A stretch of DNA of 64,000 bases from Gemmobacter lutimaris (GCF_003570715.1 NZ_QXXQ01000005.1:236251-300250); one strand, 5' to 3'. Positions 7,526 through 14,957 are shown, counted from the first letter of the stretch. Numbers and translations are program-made. The notes: generated from the sequence alone by a model not told the origin.

Positions 7526-8347
7526 TCCGGCTGGCGCCCTGGCGCCCTGATCCTCGAGCGGCCCGGCGCCCTGGCGTGCTGATCCTCGACCGGCCCGGCG
7601 CCTGATCCTCGAGCGGCCCGGCGCCCCGATCCTCGAGCGGCCCGGCGCCCCGATCCTCGAGCGGCCCGGCGCCCTGATCCTCGACCGGCCCGGCGTGCTG
7701 GCGTGCTGATCCTCGACCGGCTGGCGTGCTGATCCTCGACCGGCTGGCGCCCCGATCCTCGAGCGGCCCGGCGCCCCGATCCTCGACCGGCCCGGCGTGC
7801 TGATCCTCGACCGGCTGGCGTGCTGATCCTCGACCGGCTGGCGCCCCGATCCTCGAGCGGCCCGGCGCCCCGATCCTCGACCGGCCCGGCGTGCTGGCGC
7901 CCCGATCCTCGAGCGGCCCGGCGCCCCGATCCTCGACCGGCCCGGCGTACTGGCGCCCCGATCCTCGAGCGGCCCGGCGCCCTGATCCTCGAGCGGCTGG
8001 CGCCCTGATCCTCGAGCGGCCCGGCGCCCCGATCCCCGACCGGCTGGCGCCCCGATCCTCGACCGGCCCGGCGCCCCGATCCTCGAGCGGTCCGGCGCCC
8101 TGATCCTCGAGCGGCCCGGCGCCCCGATCCCCGACCGGCTGGCGCCCCGATCCCCGACCGGCTGGCGCCCCGATCCTCGACCGGCCCGGCGCCCCGATCC
8201 TCGAGCGGCCCGGCGCCCTGGCGCCCCGATCCTCGAGCGGCCCGGCGCCCTGGCGGCCCGATCCCCGACCGGCTGGCGCCCCGATCCCCGACCGGCTGGC
8301 GCCCCGATCCCCGACCGGCTGGCGCCCCGATCCCCGACCGGCTGGCG
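7526..8347. repeat. Repeat array 3 (about 32 units)
   Basis: About 32 units of the same modular repeat as arrays 1 and 2, here richer in the CGGCCCGG link and the GGCGCCCC ending. The last 90 bases are homogenised: consecutive units all carry GATCCCCGACCGGC with the TGG link, a sign of recent tandem duplication at this edge. The array ends two bases before the stop of the opposite-strand gene at 8,349. The long minus-strand frame through it is composition-driven. Confidence 0.97.
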
Positions 8348-8348
8348 G

Positions 8349-8858
8349 TCAATCTACCAGAAGCCCGGCGCGCCGGGCTTCTTGCATGAGCCATTCGTGG
8401 TTGTCCAAGCCGTCAACCTTGGCGTCACTTGGGTCAATTCGCCTTGGGGGATACCCCGTCGCCGTCACGGAGTCGCATGTGAAATCGCCCCTGATAACCG
8501 CGCCGTGTAGGTTCTGGGCGTCAAACTCGACAACCCATTGCCAGTTGATCGGGTTCGGCGGGTTGGCTTTCCATTCTTCCCGCCGCTGATCCCATTGGCG
8601 CGTTTCGTGGCCCATTGCGCCCGGCCTTGGGGCGAAGCCAGCCATGTATTCCTCTGGCGTCATAGCGAATTGGTATAGCTTGGCATCGCGGCGCTTGTAT
8701 GTCGCAGGCGATATTATCCTATCTAGGAACGCGGTTTCACAACTCGCAAGCCACGCGGTTCCGCTGCGATTTTCGTATTCCCGGTATCCGAAATATAGCA
8801 TGGCGCCAAAACCGATTGCCACACCTACGCCTATTAGATTCACACGCTTCAGCGCCAC
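8349..8858 (-). CDS. Membrane-anchored hypothetical protein, about 169 aa
   Basis: The only minus-strand gene among the early genes. A GTG start at 8,858 has TTGGAG upstream; a TTG five codons earlier is the alternative. After a short basic start, one hydrophobic helix (LIGVGVAIGFGAMLYFGY) anchors the protein, and about 140 soluble residues follow, with two Cys (ASCETAF and DFTCDS). A TTGACA lies upstream near 8,914 on this strand but no clear -10 is visible. Its orientation and anchor suggest a lysogeny-expressed accessory gene, perhaps affecting superinfection; this is speculative. Confidence 0.7.
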   Translation of the reverse strand: MALKRVNLIGVGVAIGFGAMLYFGYREYENRSGTAWLASCETAFLDRIISPATYKRRDAKLYQFAMTPEEYMAGFAPRPGAMGHETRQWDQRREEWKANPPNPINWQWVVEFDAQNLHGAVIRGDFTCDSVTATGYPPRRIDPSDAKVDGLDNHEWLMQEARRAGLLVD

Positions 8859-9093
8859 GTCATCCCGCTCCAAATTCTCGTTTCGATTCCGCCAATGCCC
8901 TCGCGTGACATGTCAATTTGGCATAATTGTGACGTGACGCACACCGGCAATCCGGTGCTGACACAGTGCGGGCCGAGGCGTAAGCCCCTTGGATGGATCG
9001 CACCCCGCCTGGCCCGGCCCGCGCCAAACTTTTCCGCCAAATCTTTCGACGTTTCAAAACTGGAAGAACGCAAAGCCAACCAAAGTTTTGGTA
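8859..9093. other. Intergenic region between divergent genes
   Basis: No supported gene. It holds a minus-strand TTGACA near 8,914, a small inverted repeat, CACCGGCAATCCGGTG, near 8,941-8,956, and GC-rich sequence up to the promoter at 9,094. I see nothing else that can be named. Confidence 0.5.
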
Positions 9094-9125
9094 TTGCGGC
9101 GCCCCTCAGTTCAACATAATGTTGA
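9094..9125 (+). promoter_or_regulatory. Promoter with operator site 4 over the -10
   Basis: TTGCGG (9,094-9,099), 17-bp spacer, TAATGT (9,117-9,122). The perfect dyad TCAAC-ATAAT-GTTGA (9,111-9,125) covers the -10 box, so a bound protein would block RNA polymerase. It would drive the operon starting at 9,164. The same geometry is seen at 12,324. Confidence 0.7.
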
Positions 9126-9163
9126 GCAATCTAGAATCAGGTGGGGCAGAGGGGTCATCCGAA

Positions 9164-9748
9164 ATGACGCATGACGGCGAAACATCGGACTGCGACGATC
9201 ACAACTGGATCGAGCATATCACCCTTGGCGCGCCGACCGTCTTGGTCTGCACGAAATGCGGCCTGCGACGCGCCATCGTTGCTGGCAATCAACCCGGCCA
9301 CGACTGTCAGCAACCGAATCTGGTGATAGTGCCCAAAGTCCTGCTGATAGCATCGGATCGTGGCGTTTGCGTCGGTGGTCGCTGGGACGGGTGGATGATG
9401 GTGAAGCACCCCAACGGGCAATGGGTTTCGCATCACAAATTGGATGCGGTCAGCCCGATTACGGAAATGTCCGACTTGTTGCGCGCCATCGGGACGGGCG
9501 GTGGCCCATTGATCCCACTTTCGCCGATGGGCGACAAACCGATAATCGCGCGAGATGCGGAGAGGGCGCCAGAGATTTCTGCGCTAATCGAGGGCTGGGG
9601 CAAGCTGATCTGCGAAGCGGAAATGCAAATGTCGGACGATGCTGATTGCGGCGAACGAATTGATCTGCGGGACTATGGCGTCTGTGTTGATGTTGATACC
9701 GCGAAGGCCACACTCACCGCACTCCGTGCTATCAGGGGTGACGCATGA
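9164..9748 (+). CDS. Hypothetical phage protein with CxxC, 194 aa
   Basis: ATG 9,164 has AGAGGGG upstream and lies downstream of the predicted promoter; an ATG at 9,119 would overlap the operator. Residues about 27-45 contain VCTKCGLRR and a following His/Cys pair (GHDCQQ), a possible small zinc site. The middle is a mixed fold with DGWMMVKHPNGQWVSHHK. No catalytic domain is recognised. The stop overlaps the next start. Confidence 0.8.
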   Translation: MTHDGETSDCDDHNWIEHITLGAPTVLVCTKCGLRRAIVAGNQPGHDCQQPNLVIVPKVLLIASDRGVCVGGRWDGWMMVKHPNGQWVSHHKLDAVSPITEMSDLLRAIGTGGGPLIPLSPMGDKPIIARDAERAPEISALIEGWGKLICEAEMQMSDDADCGERIDLRDYGVCVDVDTAKATLTALRAIRGDA

Positions 9749-9960
9749 CCGCCCGACCCGACTTCGACCACAACCTTTCGACGGATTGCCCCGTCCCGAT
9801 CAAAGCCAAGATCACGGCATACATGCGCGCCGTGGAACAGTGGGCCTTCAAAGGCGCGCAACACCCCGAGGATCACGCAGCCATTGAAATGAATCTGAAG
9901 GCGGCGCGTTACAATTTGGAGCAGACCATCCAGAGCGCGTTGAAGCGGGCGGCTAAGTGA
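9745..9960 (+). CDS. Hypothetical phage protein, 71 aa
   Basis: Starts in an ATGA overlap with the preceding gene. It is helical and charged: ITAYMRAVEQWAFKGAQ then AARYNLEQTIQSALKRAAK. This pattern suggests a small helical bundle, perhaps a dimeric partner protein, but no family is recognised. Its stop shares a base with the following start. Confidence 0.7.
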   Translation: MTARPDFDHNLSTDCPVPIKAKITAYMRAVEQWAFKGAQHPEDHAAIEMNLKAARYNLEQTIQSALKRAAK

Positions 9961-10100
9961 TGGCGGCGTTCGCCGGGTTCGTCGCAGGCGTTCTTTTCAC
10001 TGGCGCGGTTCAACAACAAAGCGATGGCCTTGCTGCAATGAGCATTGCATCGGCCATTTTCGCAATCATTTTCACATTCGAGGCCAACCGAAATGACTGA
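9960..10100 (+). CDS. Small two-helix membrane protein, 46 aa
   Basis: Starts on the last base of the preceding stop (TGATG overlap) and ends eight bases into the next gene. Two hydrophobic segments, AAFAGFVAGVLFTGAV and SIASAIFAIIFTFEA, flank a short polar turn. The layout resembles a membrane hairpin. Function unknown; a holin is less likely because the lysis genes lie elsewhere. Confidence 0.5.
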   Translation: MAAFAGFVAGVLFTGAVQQQSDGLAAMSIASAIFAIIFTFEANRND

Positions 10101-10512
10101 TCGAAATTGGCGCGAAGCCAAACTTCCGACTTGGGTGAAAGACTCGATCATATCCGAACTCAACGCGGTTGCCATCCGCGCAGCACTGTCGTGGCCCAAC
10201 GAAGGGCGGCCCGTGCCTGTGCCATTCCGATGGGGCGACTACGACAACCTGGTTGGAACGCCGGAAGAAGGCGTGTTCTGGACCACTGAGTTCAATGCTG
10301 TCGGTAGCGTCAGAGTTGCGCGCAATGACGGCATTGCCGCGCCGGTTCACAAGACTTGGCGCTTCTCCTGCGATGGCGGCAATTGGTCCACCACGGTGGT
10401 TCGCGGCCCGCTGTTCCGAACCGAGCGAGAAGCGCGTCTCGCACTTCTCTGGCAGCACTGTGATAGGTTCGCCGTGGAACTCGCGGCCCTGCGCAAACCG
10501 CTGTGCATGTGA
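10093..10512 (+). CDS. Hypothetical phage protein, 139 aa
   Basis: ATG 10,093 overlaps the end of the preceding small membrane gene by eight bases. The sequence has a globular, Trp-rich character (RWGDYDNLVG, WRFSCDGGNW, LLWQHCDRF). No known domain is seen. It overlaps the next gene at its stop, so it is part of the same translated chain. Confidence 0.75.
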   Translation: MTDRNWREAKLPTWVKDSIISELNAVAIRAALSWPNEGRPVPVPFRWGDYDNLVGTPEEGVFWTTEFNAVGSVRVARNDGIAAPVHKTWRFSCDGGNWSTTVVRGPLFRTEREARLALLWQHCDRFAVELAALRKPLCM

Positions 10513-11087
10513 TGATCGACGGACTGACCTTCTCCGAGGTTTCCAAAATTTTCGGATCGACCGATGCGCCAAAGGAAGACGATGGCCCGGACCTCCTGTT
10601 GCGGCGGATTCGCAGCTTCGACGCCAGGGGCCTCGTCGTGGCTCAGAGGGGAGATAGCGGGGTTCGGGAAGGCTATCTCGATCTGGAACAGGCGTGCCGC
10701 TGCATCGTGTTCCACGAATTGATGGAACTCGGCTTCGACGGCGAGGTGCTGCGGTCGCTGCGGCGCGCCCTTATCCAGCGCGACGACCCAACCGGCCCAA
10801 CGGCAATGGGGCTTGTAATTGCCGCAATCCGGCGCGGCGTTGAACCTGCCCAAGTTCAACTCGTGATCCACCGGCTCAAACGAAAAACCCCAAAGGGATA
10901 TGGGCATGTGTTCCGCTTCACCGGGATTGGCGATGGCATGGAAAGCCGCGTCTCGCCAGAGAATACGGGGCACGCCTGTGTCACGCTCGATCTTGGCGCC
11001 CTGCTTTCACGTTTCACGGCCGGGTTCGACACAGCAATGGCGAAACTGCGACACAAGGCAGCCAAATCGAACAGGATCAACCGTTAA
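10512..11087 (+). CDS. Possible MerR-like DNA-binding protein, about 191 aa
   Basis: The likely ATG overlaps the last base of the preceding stop; in-frame GTG codons at 10,503 and 10,509 are alternatives. The first 70 residues (LTFSEVSKIFGS, then RRIRSFDARGLV, then REGYLDLEQACR) resemble a winged helix-turn-helix of the MerR kind, in which a motif for choosing an operator is followed by a conserved Arg/Gly segment. The C-terminal 100 residues are not recognised. If correct it could be a phage regulator, even the missing operator-binding protein. This is inference. Confidence 0.6.
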   Translation: MIDGLTFSEVSKIFGSTDAPKEDDGPDLLLRRIRSFDARGLVVAQRGDSGVREGYLDLEQACRCIVFHELMELGFDGEVLRSLRRALIQRDDPTGPTAMGLVIAAIRRGVEPAQVQLVIHRLKRKTPKGYGHVFRFTGIGDGMESRVSPENTGHACVTLDLGALLSRFTAGFDTAMAKLRHKAAKSNRINR

Positions 11088-11154
11088 TCCGCCTTGCTTA
11101 AAACGCCGATCTATGCGCTAATTATAGCACCCTGAAATTGAACCGGAACCAAGC

Positions 11155-11469
11155 ATGATTGACCTCAGCGCAATGACCCTCAGCGAATTGCGGGTCTTGG
11201 AACGCCATGTCGCAAAAGCAATTGGCGATTACGAGAACCGCAAGAAGCGGGAGGCGCTGGCCGAAATGAAGGCCCTTGCGGCGCAACACGGCTTCACCTT
11301 CAACGACCTCGGGCTTGAAGATGCTGCACCGAATACCCGTGCCCCGGCCAAGCCGAAATACGCCAATCCCGCCGATCCGACCCAGACTTGGAGCGGGCGG
11401 GGCCGAAAGCCGGGATGGGCCATTGATGCGCTGGCCCAAGGCAAGACGCTGGACGATCTGGCGATCTGA
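11155..11469 (+). CDS. H-NS/HvrA-type nucleoid protein, 104 aa
   Basis: Residues 1-50 form the helical dimerisation part (LSELRVLERHVAKAIGDYENRKKREAL, shown split: LRVLERHVAKAI then DYENRKKREAL). Residues about 68-85 carry the H-NS C-terminal motif YANPADPTQTWSGRGRKPGW with the RGRKP minor-groove loop. Length fits the alphaproteobacterial HvrA family. Such proteins coat AT-rich DNA and silence transcription. In a phage it could protect phage DNA or reprogram host silencing. It has its own intergenic upstream region and is followed by operator site 5. Confidence 0.9.
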   Translation: MIDLSAMTLSELRVLERHVAKAIGDYENRKKREALAEMKALAAQHGFTFNDLGLEDAAPNTRAPAKPKYANPADPTQTWSGRGRKPGWAIDALAQGKTLDDLAI

Positions 11470-11538
11470 GGCGCGGGAGACGGCTTCGAAACGTGGCGCG
11501 ATCCAGAGATGGGTGGCGCCTTTTTCCTTGACTAAAGA

Positions 11539-11553
11539 TCAACAAAATGTTGA
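11539..11553. promoter_or_regulatory. Operator site 5 (perfect dyad)
   Basis: TCAAC-AAAAT-GTTGA between the H-NS gene and the gene at 11,652. TTGACT just upstream (11,528-11,533) is a fair -35 but no good -10 follows at the usual distance. Two isolated half sites (GGTTGAAC near 11,567, GTTCAAC near 11,602) lie downstream. Confidence 0.7.
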
Positions 11554-11651
11554 ACAAATTGGGGACGGTTGAACAGTGTCGGCTTTGCGGCTCACACGCG
11601 CGTGGTTCAACTGGCTCCAACCGACTTCCAACCAACGGAGTGAACAACGCA

Positions 11652-11927
11652 ATGCGTATCCTGAATCTTTTGAGCGGGGCCTTGGCGGCTTTTGCGAGTG
11701 GCGGCGCTGCGGCTCAGGCCGTCCCGCTCAACGCTGCCCAGCGGCTCACCATGGGCTTCTTCAGCGACGATCCCCAAGGCCGCGCCGTGGACTACAAGGC
11801 GCCTCACGCCCCGCGTGGCACCCCGGCCCGCCCGCGTCACCCCAGGGCGCGGCGTTTCCGCCTGGACATGGGCAACGGCAAGGCCATCGTGTTCCGGCCC
11901 CGCCTGTTCCGGGGGCATCGCGCATGA
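11652..11927 (+). CDS. Small exported or membrane-anchored protein, 91 aa
   Basis: The N-terminus MRILNLLSGALAAFASGGAAAQA reads (in parts) as a basic residue, a hydrophobic core LLSGALAAFA and an Ala-x-Ala-like cleavage region, fitting a Sec signal peptide. The mature part is Arg- and Pro-rich (PRGTPARPRHPRARRFR), a basic surface peptide. GGAG lies 11 bases upstream of the ATG, somewhat far. The stop overlaps the next start as ATGA. Function unknown. Confidence 0.6.
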   Translation: MRILNLLSGALAAFASGGAAAQAVPLNAAQRLTMGFFSDDPQGRAVDYKAPHAPRGTPARPRHPRARRFRLDMGNGKAIVFRPRLFRGHRA

Positions 11928-12286
11928 ACCTCGACAAGCTGCGGGCCGCGATCCGCAACCACAAGGGCCACGTCTCGGTCTATGTCACGCTGGCGCCGGG
12001 GAAATCCTATTGGCTACCGCTGCAAAAGACGCCGTTGCTCGACGCCTTGGTCGAAGCATTTGCCGATGATCCGCGCGGCAAGACCGTGCCAACCGGCATT
12101 CACTTCGATCCGAACAGCGCCAGGCTCAGCCTGAACGCCGCCCCGGCCGTGGATCAGGATCAGGCTGAAGCTGAAGCCGCAGACCTCGATCTGGACCTCG
12201 GTTTGGGCCACGAGCCGAATGGCGGGTCGGACCTCGGCCTTGATGACGGCCTTGGGTTCGACGCCGATCCCGACCTTTCGATCTGA
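11924..12286 (+). CDS. Hypothetical protein with acidic repeat tail, 120 aa
   Basis: Residues 1-80 are globular with a basic helix at the front (MNLDKLRAAIRNHKGH). The last 40 residues form an acidic low-complexity tail of Asp, Leu and Gly (LDLDLGLG, DLGLDDGLGFDADPDL). A very similar tail character appears in the 145-aa protein at 17,489. Acidic tails of this kind can mimic DNA or bind basic proteins such as the phage H-NS or GapR; that is inference. Confidence 0.75.
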   Translation: MNLDKLRAAIRNHKGHVSVYVTLAPGKSYWLPLQKTPLLDALVEAFADDPRGKTVPTGIHFDPNSARLSLNAAPAVDQDQAEAEAADLDLDLGLGHEPNGGSDLGLDDGLGFDADPDLSI

Positions 12287-12302
12287 CGCCGAAACGGCAC
12301 CG

Positions 12303-12335
12303 GGACCACGGCAGAAAACCGTCTTGCCGTGGTCC
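12303..12335 (+). terminator. Strong hairpin between operons (terminator-like)
   Basis: Perfect 11-bp stem, GGACCACGGCA and TGCCGTGGTCC, with an 11-base loop. There is no T-run after it, so it may be a factor-dependent or weak terminator. The 3-prime arm contains most of the TTGCCG box of the next promoter. Confidence 0.5.
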
Positions 12336-12355
12336 AAAATTCAACGTAGTGTTGA
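12324..12355 (+). promoter_or_regulatory. Promoter with operator site 6 over the -10
   Basis: TTGCCG (12,324-12,329), 17-bp spacer, TAGTGT (12,347-12,352). The perfect dyad TCAAC-GTAGT-GTTGA (12,341-12,355) covers the -10, exactly as at 9,094. A further overlapping GTTGA-ATAG-TCAAC follows. It serves the MazG-like gene at 12,379. Confidence 0.7.
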
Positions 12356-12378
12356 ATAGTCAACAGGGAATCACCAAA

Positions 12379-13008
12379 ATGACGATGCACACCGAAACCA
12401 CGTTGCGCCACATGTTCAACGCGGGTCGCCTGTATTCCGCCGATGCTATCAACGCGCTTGTCGCTGAAATCCACGCCGACAACGTGGCTGCGGGCTGGTG
12501 GACTGACCTCAAAACGGGCGAGTCGTTGATCGGGAAGCGCAACGTGCCCGAAATGCTGTGCCTGATCCACAGCGAGATTTCTGAAGCCTTCGACGGGATG
12601 AGCCAGCGGCTTCCCGATGACAAACTGACCCACAGGATGATGTTCGAAGTCGAACTGGCCGATGCGGTGATCCGCATCTTCGACCTTGCCGGTGGCACTC
12701 AGGTCAATCTCGGGTGGGCCATCACCGAGGCGCACCACAACGCCCCGGCGTCGATCTATGGTCCTGATGCCATGGCGCGCTTGATGGCGGTTCACAGCCG
12801 CCTCAGCGCCGCGATGGAGGCATACCGCAAGGCCAACAAGGCACGCTTCGATGAAGCCTTGGGCGAAGCGGCTTGGGTGATCTGCGCCATCGCCGTGGCC
12901 CACGGCCTCGACCTCAGCGGGGCAATCCAGGAAAAGCGGGCCTACAACCGGCACCGTGCGGACCACAAGCGCGAGAACCGGCTTGCCCATGGCGGCAAGG
13001 CGTTCTGA
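12379..13008 (+). CDS. MazG-like NTP pyrophosphohydrolase, 209 aa
   Basis: Start chosen at 12,379 with AGGGAA upstream; the in-frame ATG at 12,349 would overlap the operator. The sequence contains the all-alpha NTP-PPase pattern: LIHSEISEAFDGM (E-x2-E) followed about 30 residues later by EVELADAVIRIFD (E-x2-D). The C-terminus KRENRLAHGGKAF is typical of phage members. Such enzymes hydrolyse (d)NTPs to monophosphates, in phages acting in nucleotide balance or alarmone control. It groups with HD hydrolase, ThyX and dNMP kinase genes downstream. Confidence 0.85.
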   Translation: MTMHTETTLRHMFNAGRLYSADAINALVAEIHADNVAAGWWTDLKTGESLIGKRNVPEMLCLIHSEISEAFDGMSQRLPDDKLTHRMMFEVELADAVIRIFDLAGGTQVNLGWAITEAHHNAPASIYGPDAMARLMAVHSRLSAAMEAYRKANKARFDEALGEAAWVICAIAVAHGLDLSGAIQEKRAYNRHRADHKRENRLAHGGKAF

Positions 13009-13017
13009 GACGGCGGA

Positions 13018-13125
13018 ATGGGCGCAACAGCCATGTCTTACGAACTGCTCCTGATCTGGTCATACGGCGCTGCGGCACTGTGTGGCGGCGTGTTCCTCGG
13101 CTTCCTGATCTGGGGCCTGAAATAG
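13018..13125 (+). CDS. Small membrane peptide, 35 aa
   Basis: Nearly all hydrophobic after a short start (ELLLIWSYGAAALCGG then VFLGFLIWGLK), giving one long membrane helix. Two starts are possible, ATG at 13,018 or 13,033; neither has a strong ribosome site, so translation may depend on the preceding gene, whose stop is 9 bases away. Function unknown. Confidence 0.45.
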   Translation: MGATAMSYELLLIWSYGAAALCGGVFLGFLIWGLK

Positions 13126-13161
13126 CACACCGGCAGGCCACGGCTGGGCTTGCTACATAGT

Positions 13162-13176
13162 TCAACAAATTGATGA
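13162..13176. promoter_or_regulatory. Operator site 7 (one mismatch)
   Basis: TCAAC-AAATT-GATGA, 12 bases before the ATG at 13,189. TACATA just upstream could serve as a -10, which would place the operator at the transcription start. Confidence 0.55.
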
Positions 13177-13188
13177 CGGATAAATCCA

Positions 13189-13356
13189 ATGTGGATCATC
13201 ACGTTTTCCGACGCCTGGATCATCATGTGCCTGCTTATCTGTGTCGCGCTGGTTTTCATGCCGCCGTGCAGCGGCGGGAACACGGCAGGGCGGCGGCGCA
13301 AGCCCGGATCGAGGGGCCACACCACCAATCCCAACCAAGGGGGCGACGAGAAATGA
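13189..13356 (+). CDS. Small membrane protein, 55 aa
   Basis: A hydrophobic span (WIIMCLLICVALVFMPPC) follows a short polar start; the remaining 28 residues are polar and basic (GRRRKPGSRG). This resembles a single-span protein with a basic cytoplasmic tail. The stop overlaps the next ATG as ATGA. No family is recognised. Confidence 0.55.
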   Translation: MWIITFSDAWIIMCLLICVALVFMPPCSGGNTAGRRRKPGSRGHTTNPNQGGDEK

Positions 13357-14102
13357 CTCAGCAACAGAACCACGAAACTGAAACGCGGCTCACCGCTGTC
13401 AGCCTCGCCGTGCTTCAGGAACGGCACCGCAGCACGGCCGAAGCCCTGGCCCGGCGCGAGGCTCAGCGCCGTGACTTGATGACGAAGCTGGTTTCCACGG
13501 ATTACCAGATCGTCAAACTCACCAATGACTGTTCCGACTTCGCCACGGCCATGGCCCGGCTTCAGGGCTTGGGCAACAAGTTCATGCCGATCACGGGCGT
13601 CACGGTGGAACGCGATGATCCGTATTTCCCCAATCCGCTGAACCCGGAAGCGGCCGCCGTTGACGCGGCGCGTATCGCGCCGATGCCGGATCGGGATTGG
13701 CGGGCCGTGGAGGCTGCGATCCAGATCAGCCGCGCCGTCCCGGTTGACGGTGATGCCACGATCTATTGCGTCACGCGGCTCGGCCTCTTGGACCTGCTTC
13801 GCGCCTCGGGGATGCAGCGAACCGGCGCTGTGCCCGGCCATCGCGTTGAAACGCATGTGGATGACCGCGACTGCTGGCTCAGGATCGGCAGGGCTATTCA
13901 CCGCAAAATGGCTGGCACAGTCGGGGGGTTTGAACTGTGGCGTGAAATCTCGCGCCAGTCGGAGAAGTTCGATGAGCAGCAAGCCCTACTGGTCTGGAAG
14001 TCGTTCGGCGCTGTCCCGGCCGAGGATTTGCTTGTGCTTCGGTCCTTCGCTGACGCGGAACTCATGCGGGACAAAACCGCGAAACGCGAGGCCCAGCAAT
14101 GA
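13353..14102 (+). CDS. Phage protein with PriCT-2-like C-terminus, 249 aa
   Basis: Residues about 15-70 are a charged helix (TAVSLAVLQERHRSTAEALARRE, split as LAVLQERHRS then AEALARREAQ). The C-terminal region WREISRQSEKFDEQQALLVWKSFG (W-x2-xSRQSEKF then W-x-SF) resembles the primase C-terminal domain 2 (PriCT-2) found after phage and plasmid primase domains. No archaeo-eukaryotic primase or helicase motif precedes it here, so it may be a replication accessory protein rather than an active primase. The stop and next start overlap. Confidence 0.65.
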   Translation: MTQQQNHETETRLTAVSLAVLQERHRSTAEALARREAQRRDLMTKLVSTDYQIVKLTNDCSDFATAMARLQGLGNKFMPITGVTVERDDPYFPNPLNPEAAAVDAARIAPMPDRDWRAVEAAIQISRAVPVDGDATIYCVTRLGLLDLLRASGMQRTGAVPGHRVETHVDDRDCWLRIGRAIHRKMAGTVGGFELWREISRQSEKFDEQQALLVWKSFGAVPAEDLLVLRSFADAELMRDKTAKREAQQ

Positions 14103-14674
14103 ACGCCGCGAACCTGAAAGCCGTCGAAACGGAAGTGGCTGCGCCGCAGCGGTTCGGCGCATGGATGCAGACCTTCAGCGGTGTTGCGTTCTGGCCCCTC
14201 GATCCCAGAGCCGATGAAATCCACCTCATTGATGTGGCGCACGCCTTGGCGCACCAGTGCCGCTATGCTGGGCACGTCTCGAAGTTCTACAGCGTTGCCG
14301 AGCATTGCGTTCTGATGGCGGCGGCCATGCCGACCCCCGAACTGGCGCGCTACGCCCTGCTTCACGATGCGACGGAAGCCTATCTCGTGGATGTGCCCCG
14401 GCCCGTGAAACGCTTCATGCCGGAATACCGGGTCTGGGAAGATCGGCTGTGGCACTGTGTCGCGGCGCGGTTCGGCCTTAATCCAGACATTCCGGCCGAA
14501 GTGGGCCTGGCCGACAACGCCGTCCTGCTGGATGAGGCGCGGGCCTTGATGATGCCGCACCCCCTGCCGTGGAACGTGCCGGGGCCTGCGCTTGGCGTTG
14601 AAATCCAATGCTGGGAACCGGCACGGGCCAAGTCGCAATTCCTGATCATGGCGCAAGCCCTCGGGGTGGAGTGA
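14099..14674 (+). CDS. HD-domain phosphohydrolase, 191 aa
   Basis: Conserved metal-binding pattern of the YfbR-type HD family: FYSVAEHCVLM (His), then YALLHDATEAYLVDVPRPVK containing the HD pair, and a later Asp (LADNAVLLDEA). The length is normal. Members act on nucleotides, often dNMPs, and are frequent in phage nucleotide modules. It sits between the PriCT-2-like gene and the ThyX/dNMP kinase genes, which supports a nucleotide role; the substrate is not known. Confidence 0.9.
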   Translation: MNAANLKAVETEVAAPQRFGAWMQTFSGVAFWPLDPRADEIHLIDVAHALAHQCRYAGHVSKFYSVAEHCVLMAAAMPTPELARYALLHDATEAYLVDVPRPVKRFMPEYRVWEDRLWHCVAARFGLNPDIPAEVGLADNAVLLDEARALMMPHPLPWNVPGPALGVEIQCWEPARAKSQFLIMAQALGVE

Positions 14675-14677
14675 GAC

Positions 14678-14947
14678 GTGACTTCGATCCCGAGCAAGGC
14701 GCCTCGCGTCACCGAGTTCTGGCACAAGGACGCCAAGGGCTTTCATTCGCCGCACCACCTCGTCGGCAAAACCTTTCTGCACGTCAAAACCGCAACTCTC
14801 TACGTCGTGGTTGACGTGGTGTTCAACGCTTCAACTGACCAATGGGCGCTGCGTTATGAGGCGCATAACACCGGCCGTCGCGCGCCGTTCCGGTTCACCC
14901 GCGACGCGACCGAGTTCATGGACGGCCGCTTCTTGGAAGTGAAATAG
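14678..14947 (+). CDS. DUF1653-like small protein, 89 aa
   Basis: Starts at GTG 14,678, close to the preceding stop. The centre (VGKTFLHVKTATLYVVVDVV then WALRYEA) has the alternating beta pattern of DUF1653-like proteins, in which a short barrel is built from a G-x-x-Y/F-x-H-x-K-x2-x-Y pattern. The end FTRDATEFMDGRFLEVK also fits that family. Biochemical function is unknown. Confidence 0.65.
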   Translation: MTSIPSKAPRVTEFWHKDAKGFHSPHHLVGKTFLHVKTATLYVVVDVVFNASTDQWALRYEAHNTGRRAPFRFTRDATEFMDGRFLEVK

Positions 14948-14957
14948 GGTAGGGGAA

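Noticed and set aside
1..8347. CRISPR interpretation of the arrays
   Set aside because: Units are contiguous with no unique spacers, unit modules vary internally, and no cas gene is present.
7033..8394. A 453-aa minus-strand reading frame through array 3
   Set aside because: Same composition effect, and it runs antisense into the HerA-like ATPase gene.
10009..10014. A TCAAC half site in the small membrane gene at 9,960
   Set aside because: Only one arm matches and it is inside coding sequence, as expected by chance.
11493..11526. Terminator after the H-NS-like gene (GGCGC and GCGCC before TTTTT)
   Set aside because: Only a 5-bp stem with a long loop; too weak to list as a feature.
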